A stretch of DNA of 16,910 bases, taken from Oscillospiraceae bacterium. GTDB lineage: Bacteria; Bacillota; Clostridia; Oscillospirales; Oscillospiraceae. The stretch is taken from positions 1 through 16,910 of the forward strand of contig JAKSQI010000013.1 of the NCBI GenBank assembly GCA_024404215.1, given 5' to 3'. The translations under genes and the position numbers were made by a program. Positions 13,974-16,910 of the stretch are shown here, one piece after another (positions within the stretch are counted from its first letter, which is position 1; each line of letters opens with the position of its first letter). The notes below the pieces were generated by a model, which did no database searches, was not told the DNA's origin, and saw only the letters and a program-made list of their open reading frames with translations.

Positions 13974-15203
13974 TTATACAACCTGGAAGATATAGAATTT
14001 TAGATAATCGGTTTCCGGGACGTTCCAAAGGATGGGGTGGTCAGGAGCCTGCTGTCGGGCTTCAATCTGCCGCAGATTGACAGAGGCATCCCGGGCGGCA
14101 TCGGCCAGCATTTTCCGGAAAAGCTCATCCGTCATGAAATGGCTGCAGCTGCAGGTGGCCAGGTAGCCGCCCCGGGGCAGCAGCTTCATGGCTTTCATGT
14201 TGATTTCTTTATAGCCCCGGGCCGCTGCGCGAACGGTATCCCGGGATTTGGTGAAGGCCGGCGGGTCCAGAATGATGTAATCATAATCCCGGCATTTCTG
14301 CTCGGCCAATCGGGTCAGCAGGTCAAAAACATCCTCGCAGATGTAATCCACCTTGTCGGCAAGGCCGCTGAGCCGGGCGTTGACCCTGGCCATGTCGATG
14401 GCGGTTTGGGAAATATCCACACTGGTAACATGCTCTGCACCCCCCAGCGCCGCATTCAGGCCAAAGGAGCCGGTATGGGTAAAGCAGTCCAGCACCCGCT
14501 TGCCGGCAGCAATTCGGGCGGCTGCCGCACGATTATACTTTTGATCCAGGAAAAAGCCGGTTTTCTGTCCGTTTTCTATATCCACTAGATAATGTACACC
14601 GTTTTCCACAATTTCGGTCACGGCGGATTCCGGCAGGGGCAGGTCCTCAAAGGCATACCAGCCCTTATACTCCGTCAGTCCTTCCCGGTTGCGCAGGGCC
14701 AGGTCGTTGCGCTCAAAAAGGCCCTTGAAGGGCTGACCAAGGGCAGCCAGTTCGTCCCGGAGGGCCGCGTACACCTTGTCCTTCACCAGTTCCATCCCCA
14801 GACAGGCAATCTGAACGGACAGCAGACTGCCGTAGCGGTCCACCGTCAGGCCCGGCATCTGGTCAGCCTCCCCATGAATCAGGCGGCAGCAGGCAAAATC
14901 CCCACCGGGCATGACTGTCCGGCGATAGGCCAGAGCATAAGCCACCCGCCGATGCCAAAACTTATCATCAAACACATCGTTGGCATTGCGGGAAATCAGG
15001 CGAACGGTAATCTTGCTGGCGCTGTTATAAAAACCGGTGCCCATGTAGGCATTGCCGGCAAACACATCCACCAGCCCGCCGTTAACAGGTGCGCCCTCGG
15101 TTTTCTTGATTTCTTCCCCATACACCCAGGGGTGCCCCCCCTTTATGCTGCGCTCCGCCTTGGGAGAAACGGCTACACGGGGGAACCGACGTTCCTGCTT
15201 CAT
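13974..15203 (-). CDS. PUA-domain class I SAM-dependent rRNA methyltransferase (RlmI-like)
   Basis: Probably modifies a cytosine of 23S rRNA, as Escherichia coli RlmI makes m5C; the exact site here is not known. The 409-residue protein has an N-terminal PUA RNA-binding domain (about 8-75; SPKAERSIKGGHPWVYGEEI), a middle domain ending QKTGFFLDQ (213-221), and a Rossmann methyltransferase domain with VLDCFTHTGSFGL (237-249), the acidic Asp263, DPPAF (313-317) and TCSCS (350-354). I chose the start at 15203 because GGAAGG (minus strand, 15213-15218) is spaced 9 bases from it and touches the earlier ATG at 15212. It is convergent with the importer and shows no functional link to the other genes. 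Confidence 0.88.
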   Translation of the reverse strand: MKQERRFPRVAVSPKAERSIKGGHPWVYGEEIKKTEGAPVNGGLVDVFAGNAYMGTGFYNSASKITVRLISRNANDVFDDKFWHRRVAYALAYRRTVMPGGDFACCRLIHGEADQMPGLTVDRYGSLLSVQIACLGMELVKDKVYAALRDELAALGQPFKGLFERNDLALRNREGLTEYKGWYAFEDLPLPESAVTEIVENGVHYLVDIENGQKTGFFLDQKYNRAAAARIAAGKRVLDCFTHTGSFGLNAALGGAEHVTSVDISQTAIDMARVNARLSGLADKVDYICEDVFDLLTRLAEQKCRDYDYIILDPPAFTKSRDTVRAAARGYKEINMKAMKLLPRGGYLATCSCSHFMTDELFRKMLADAARDASVNLRQIEARQQAPDHPILWNVPETDYLKFYIFQVV

Positions 15204-15231
15204 GGCTGTCATCCTTCCTTTGTTTTTCCTG

Positions 15232-15260
15232 ATTGTACCATACTCCGCCTGCCCCTTCAA
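15232..15260 (-). promoter_or_regulatory. Promoter of the RlmI-like methyltransferase
   Basis: On the minus strand TTGAAG (15255-15260) and TACAAT (15232-15237) are separated by 17 bases, and the -10 box is preceded by TGG, giving an extended -10. Transcription would start near 15225, about 22 bases before the start codon. It lies just downstream of the terminator that ends the small-peptide transcript, so the methyltransferase appears to be an independent unit. Confidence 0.7.
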
Positions 15261-15314
15261 TGAAAACAAAAGTAATCCCCCTGATTCCGAATTTCCGGTA
15301 TCAGGGGGATTACT
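15258..15314 (-). terminator. Minus-strand terminator ending the small-peptide transcript
   Basis: Fifteen uninterrupted pairs join 15271-15285 with 15300-15314, with three further pairs inside (15287-15289 with 15296-15298). On the minus strand the stem is followed by TTTGTTTTCATTG, a good U-rich tract; on the plus strand no T tract follows. It therefore terminates leftward transcription arriving from the peptide genes at 15349-15605. A dedicated strong terminator supports the view that these very short frames are a real transcription unit. Confidence 0.85.
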
Positions 15315-15333
15315 GATTTTCTGCTTCTATCAT
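15310..15333 (-). CDS. Possible 7-residue open frame (MIEAENQ)
   Basis: The frame reads MIEAENQ and stops inside the 3' arm region of the terminator stem. An AAAGGTG sequence at 15341-15347 lies 7 bases upstream, a weaker Shine-Dalgarno match than those of its three upstream neighbours. Its extreme shortness and overlap with the terminator make it doubtful as a product. It may instead be a coupling element or chance. Confidence 0.25.
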   Translation of the reverse strand: MIEAENQ

Positions 15334-15348
15334 TGGCAGTCACCTTTC

Positions 15349-15414
15349 TTATTCGAATGTTACAGGTACATAGTAGGCTTCAATTTTTGTGCCCAGCTTA
15401 GCTAACGTTCCCAT
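15349..15414 (-). CDS. Small protein, 21 residues, third in the peptide row
   Basis: The peptide begins MGTLAKLG and ends YYVPVTFE. It has AAGGAG at 15422-15427 with a 7-base spacer, as good as any gene in the window, and lies 31 bases after the second peptide gene. It has no signal peptide, membrane segment or cysteine. It is not similar to the two upstream peptides. The aromatic and beta-branched C-terminal half differs from the lysine/leucine helix of its neighbours. I do not recognise it. A ribosomally made peptide precursor, a partner of the helical peptides, or a signalling peptide are all possible. No modification enzyme is visible nearby. Confidence 0.6.
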   Translation of the reverse strand: MGTLAKLGTKIEAYYVPVTFE

Positions 15415-15445
15415 TTCAAATCTCCTTCCCGAGAAAACATCGGTC

Positions 15446-15508
15446 TCAGTGTGCATAGGTTCCGTACAGTTCTTCCAAAACCTCATCCAATTTCTTTAAC
15501 AGTTTCAT
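15446..15508 (-). CDS. Small amphipathic peptide, 20 residues, tandem copy 2
   Basis: The frame encodes MKLLKKLDEVLEELYGTYAH, with AAGGAG at 15516-15521 and a 7-base spacer. Residues 3-15 place Leu/Val/Tyr at positions 3, 4, 7, 10, 11, 14 and 15, a heptad-like amphipathic helix, followed by a distinct YGTYAH tail. It differs from the upstream copy only at residues 4 (Leu for Ile) and 9 (Glu for Lys), although twelve of twenty codons differ. That excess of silent change indicates selection on the amino acid sequence. Charge is net negative, against slightly positive for copy 1. There is no export signal. I do not recognise the family. Confidence 0.75.
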   Translation of the reverse strand: MKLLKKLDEVLEELYGTYAH

Positions 15509-15542
15509 GATGCCGCTCCTTTCTTTTTATTCCTGTACAATT

Positions 15543-15605
15543 TTAATGTGCGTATGTACCGTAAAGTTCTTCCAGAACCTTATCTAGCTTCTTAATCAAC
15601 TTCAT
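15543..15605 (-). CDS. Small amphipathic peptide, 20 residues, tandem copy 1
   Basis: The frame encodes MKLIKKLDKVLEELYGTYAH, with AAGGAG at 15615-15620 and a 9-base spacer. It is the first gene of a leftward row of tiny genes that diverges from a LysR-type regulator. The amphipathic helix and the YGTYAH tail are shared with copy 2, 34 bases downstream. Without a leader or cysteines, it could act inside the cell as a helical interaction peptide, or leave the cell unprocessed as phenol-soluble modulins do; both are guesses. The case that it is a gene rests on its ribosome binding site, its conserved duplicate and the terminator that follows the row. Confidence 0.75.
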   Translation of the reverse strand: MKLIKKLDKVLEELYGTYAH

Positions 15606-15635
15606 AATTTTCAACTCCTTTCCTTTGATGGCTGT

Positions 15636-15641
15636 ATCATA
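15636..15641 (-). promoter_or_regulatory. Candidate -10 box of the small-peptide transcript
   Basis: On the minus strand this reads TATGAT, giving a start about 10-15 bases before the first peptide's ribosome binding site. The DNA 17-18 bases upstream (TCCCTT or TTCCCT) is a poor -35 box. A promoter with a weak -35 divergent from a LysR-type gene would fit activation by that regulator, but no defined operator is visible. Confidence 0.4.
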
Positions 15642-15677
15642 TCACAGACGGTTAGGAAAAGGGAAATACCAAAAACC

Positions 15678-15706
15678 TTGCGATTACCATATTTTTTTGA
15701 TATAGT
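15678..15706 (+). promoter_or_regulatory. Promoter of the LysR-type regulator gene
   Basis: TTGCGA (15678-15683) and TATAGT (15701-15706) are separated by exactly 17 bases. Transcription would start near 15713, about 46 bases before the TTG start codon. It faces away from the peptide promoter about 40 bases to the left, leaving a short shared control region typical of LysR-type regulators and their targets. Confidence 0.65.
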
Positions 15707-15758
15707 AAAACTGTTAATCCATTTTTTCATATTCATTTCATATGAGGAGGTTGCCAAA

Positions 15759-16673
15759 TTGGACCTTCGAACCCTGAATTATTTCACCGTTGTAGCCCGG
15801 GAGCTAAACTTCACCCGGGCAGCGGAAGCCCTGTGCATGAGTCAGCCCCCCCTGAGCAATGCCATCCGGCAGCTGGAGGAGGAACTGGGGGTGACCCTAT
15901 TCCTGCGGGGCAAGCGCAGCCTGACCCTGACGGATGCCGGTGCCCTGCTTTTGAGAAGGTCTGCCCAGCTTCTTGATTTGGCCGCGAAAACCAAGGATGA
16001 GCTGACAGACTTCGGCAGGGATTTATCCGGCACCCTGTTTATTGACACGGTAGAGGGCCGCTCTGCCTTTATCACCGCCCGCCTGATTGCCGGCTTCTGT
16101 GAGGAATTCCCCGGCGTGCGCTATGAGCTATGGAACGGCAGCAGCGACGATGTCATTGAGCGGCTGCACCGAGGATTAGCAGACCTGGCGGTTATTGCCG
16201 CCCCTTACGACACGGAGCGTCTGGAGGGTCTCTCTGTGGGCAGCGAGGACTGGGTTGCCATGATGAGCACAGACCACCCTCTGGCTCGAACCGAAGGGGA
16301 CAGCCTCCCCCTGTCAGCTCTGTCAGCCTACCCTCTGTGCATTCCCAGCCGTAAATCCCGGGTAGATGCTATCCGCAAATGGTTTGCCGGTATCGGGGCT
16401 GAGCCCAACATCCTCTGCGAGCATTCCAGCTACTTGAATGCCGTTTCACTGGCTCGCGCCAACGTGGGTATCAGCATCTTCCCCCGAACGGTGCCAGAGC
16501 CCCCTCCCGGTGTTACAGCCAAGGCCATCAGCAGCCCGGCCAAGCTGGCAGAATACGTGCTGGTGTGGGACCGCAGCCGCGCCCTGAGCCGTCTGGCTGA
16601 GGCTTTCCGTGACTTTGCCCAGGACACTGGCCCCGCCGACCTCTACAGCCTGAAAAGCGGGGATCTTCTATAG
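15759..16673 (+). CDS. LysR-type transcriptional regulator
   Basis: A DNA-binding regulator of the LysR family, 304 residues, the standard length. The N-terminal winged helix-turn-helix is evident in DLRTLNYFTVVARELNFTRA followed by AEALCMSQPPLSNAIRQLEEEL and TLFLRGKRSLTLTDAG. The rest is a two-lobed effector-binding domain whose ligand cannot be told from sequence. I set the start at the TTG codon 15759 because a strong GAGGAGG (15744-15750, spacer 8) precedes it and LysR proteins begin just here; an in-frame ATG at 15678 lies inside the predicted promoter. It is divergent from the small-peptide genes and upstream of an acyl-CoA dehydrogenase gene, either of which could be its target. Confidence 0.92.
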   Translation: MDLRTLNYFTVVARELNFTRAAEALCMSQPPLSNAIRQLEEELGVTLFLRGKRSLTLTDAGALLLRRSAQLLDLAAKTKDELTDFGRDLSGTLFIDTVEGRSAFITARLIAGFCEEFPGVRYELWNGSSDDVIERLHRGLADLAVIAAPYDTERLEGLSVGSEDWVAMMSTDHPLARTEGDSLPLSALSAYPLCIPSRKSRVDAIRKWFAGIGAEPNILCEHSSYLNAVSLARANVGISIFPRTVPEPPPGVTAKAISSPAKLAEYVLVWDRSRALSRLAEAFRDFAQDTGPADLYSLKSGDLL

Positions 16674-16735
16674 TCGGTTTTCCTTTAAAACAGGGCCCCT
16701 TTTTCCCATGACCAATAGTTCACATTAGTTCCATT

Positions 16736-16748
16736 TGCAACAGTTGCA
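16736..16748 (+). repeat. 13-base palindrome overlapping the acyl-CoA dehydrogenase -35 box
   Basis: TGCAAC-A-GTTGCA is a perfect inverted repeat with a one-base centre that overlaps the -35 hexamer of the following promoter. Position and symmetry suit a repressor operator. It does not match an operator I can name. Confidence 0.45.
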
Positions 16749-16771
16749 TATTCGTGGAAAAATGGTATAAT
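16744..16771 (+). promoter_or_regulatory. Promoter of the acyl-CoA dehydrogenase gene
   Basis: TTGCAT (16744-16749) and a perfect TATAAT (16766-16771) are 16 bases apart, and TGG before the -10 box makes it an extended -10. Transcription would begin near 16778, within the palindrome ATTACGTAAT (16777-16786), which may be a second control site. The leader is about 40 bases. Confidence 0.75.
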
Positions 16772-16818
16772 TAATCATTACGTAATACCGTAAACTATCC
16801 TTATAAAGGAGATTTTTC

Positions 16819-16910
16819 ATGATTCACGATGCTGAAACTCAAGATCTGCTGGATCTGGTCCGCGACTTTGTCAATAAAGAAGTAATTCCCACTGTAGGGG
16901 ACTATGAAAA
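16819..16910 (+). CDS. Acyl-CoA dehydrogenase, N-terminal fragment (runs off the window)
   Basis: The first 30 codons read MIHDAETQDLLDLVRDFVNK followed by EVIPTVGDYE, which resembles the N-terminal helix of acyl-CoA dehydrogenases (xxLLxLVRDFVxKEVxPxxxxxE pattern). AAAGGAG at 16805-16811 with a 7-base spacer supports the start. Clostridial butyryl-CoA dehydrogenases and the dehydrogenase of aromatic amino acid reduction (arylacrylyl-CoA reducing) both belong to this family. The fragment is too short to choose a substrate. It has its own promoter and is 145 bases after the LysR-type gene. Confidence 0.75.
   Translation, partial: MIHDAETQDLLDLVRDFVNKEVIPTVGDYE

Noticed and set aside
14592..15263. 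A 223-codon plus-strand frame opposite the methyltransferase
   Set aside because: The minus strand carries a complete methyltransferase with all motifs; the plus frame has no start signal and no family resemblance.
15446..15605. The small tandem repeats as non-coding repeats or a short repeat array
   Set aside because: The units are similar at protein level but not at third codon positions, and each has a start, a stop and a ribosome binding site, which a non-coding repeat would not show.
15678..15758. An upstream ATG extending the LysR-type regulator by 27 residues
   Set aside because: The extension overlaps the predicted promoter, has no ribosome binding site and adds residues not found in the family; the TTG at 15759 has GAGGAGG at 8 bases.

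Overview
The window (about 55% G+C by eye, dense same-strand genes, strong GGAGG-type ribosome binding sites, ferredoxin-linked 2-oxoacid metabolism) looks like chromosome from an anaerobic Firmicute of class Clostridia, possibly an Oscillospiraceae-like gut bacterium. The class is inferred from gene content and style, not from a marker gene. I see no mobile element, tRNA, rRNA or CRISPR array.

Layout. (1) Positions 1-429 are a divergent control region. The first three codons of a leftward gene lie at 1-9. A strong rightward promoter (188-216) drives a 5' leader that encodes an 18-residue Phe/Tyr-rich peptide (273-329), followed by mutually exclusive RNA helices and an intrinsic terminator (374-402). 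This is a textbook design for ribosome-mediated attenuation, and no T-box is visible. (2) Positions 430-8471 hold a compact aromatic amino acid operon: DAHP synthase, prephenate dehydrogenase, aroB, aroA, aroC, a chorismate mutase/prephenate dehydratase/ACT protein, a shikimate dehydrogenase-shikimate kinase fusion, and type II dehydroquinase. Together these cover all seven steps to chorismate plus the committed steps to phenylpyruvate and 4-hydroxyphenylpyruvate. Most junctions are ATGA overlaps or gaps of a few bases. (3) Positions 8508-10821 encode both subunits of indolepyruvate:ferredoxin oxidoreductase, 36 bases after aroQ with no visible terminator between, so probably in the same transcript. 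(4) Positions 11015-13922 are a three-gene ABC importer of the TrpX/ABC_sub_bind type with its own promoter, a hairpin after the binding-protein gene and a strong bidirectional terminator at the end. (5) A leftward RlmI-like rRNA methyltransferase follows (13974-15203).

(6) Positions 15300-15620, which look empty at first, hold on the minus strand a row of very small genes: two tandem 20-residue peptides differing at only two residues but at twelve codons, a third unrelated 21-residue peptide, each with its own Shine-Dalgarno sequence, and a minus-strand terminator. They are transcribed away from a LysR-type regulator (15759-16673, TTG start). I recognise no family for these peptides. They and the Phe/Tyr leader are the two most interesting things here. 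(7) The window ends in the first 30 codons of an acyl-CoA dehydrogenase with its own promoter and two perfect palindromes.

How it fits together: the attenuator should switch on de novo Phe/Tyr synthesis, and probably the oxidoreductase, when charged tRNA-Phe or tRNA-Tyr is scarce. The adjacent importer probably brings in an aromatic amino acid or related compound. Co-regulation of the oxidoreductase with biosynthesis suggests it may run in the reductive, arylpyruvate-forming direction.
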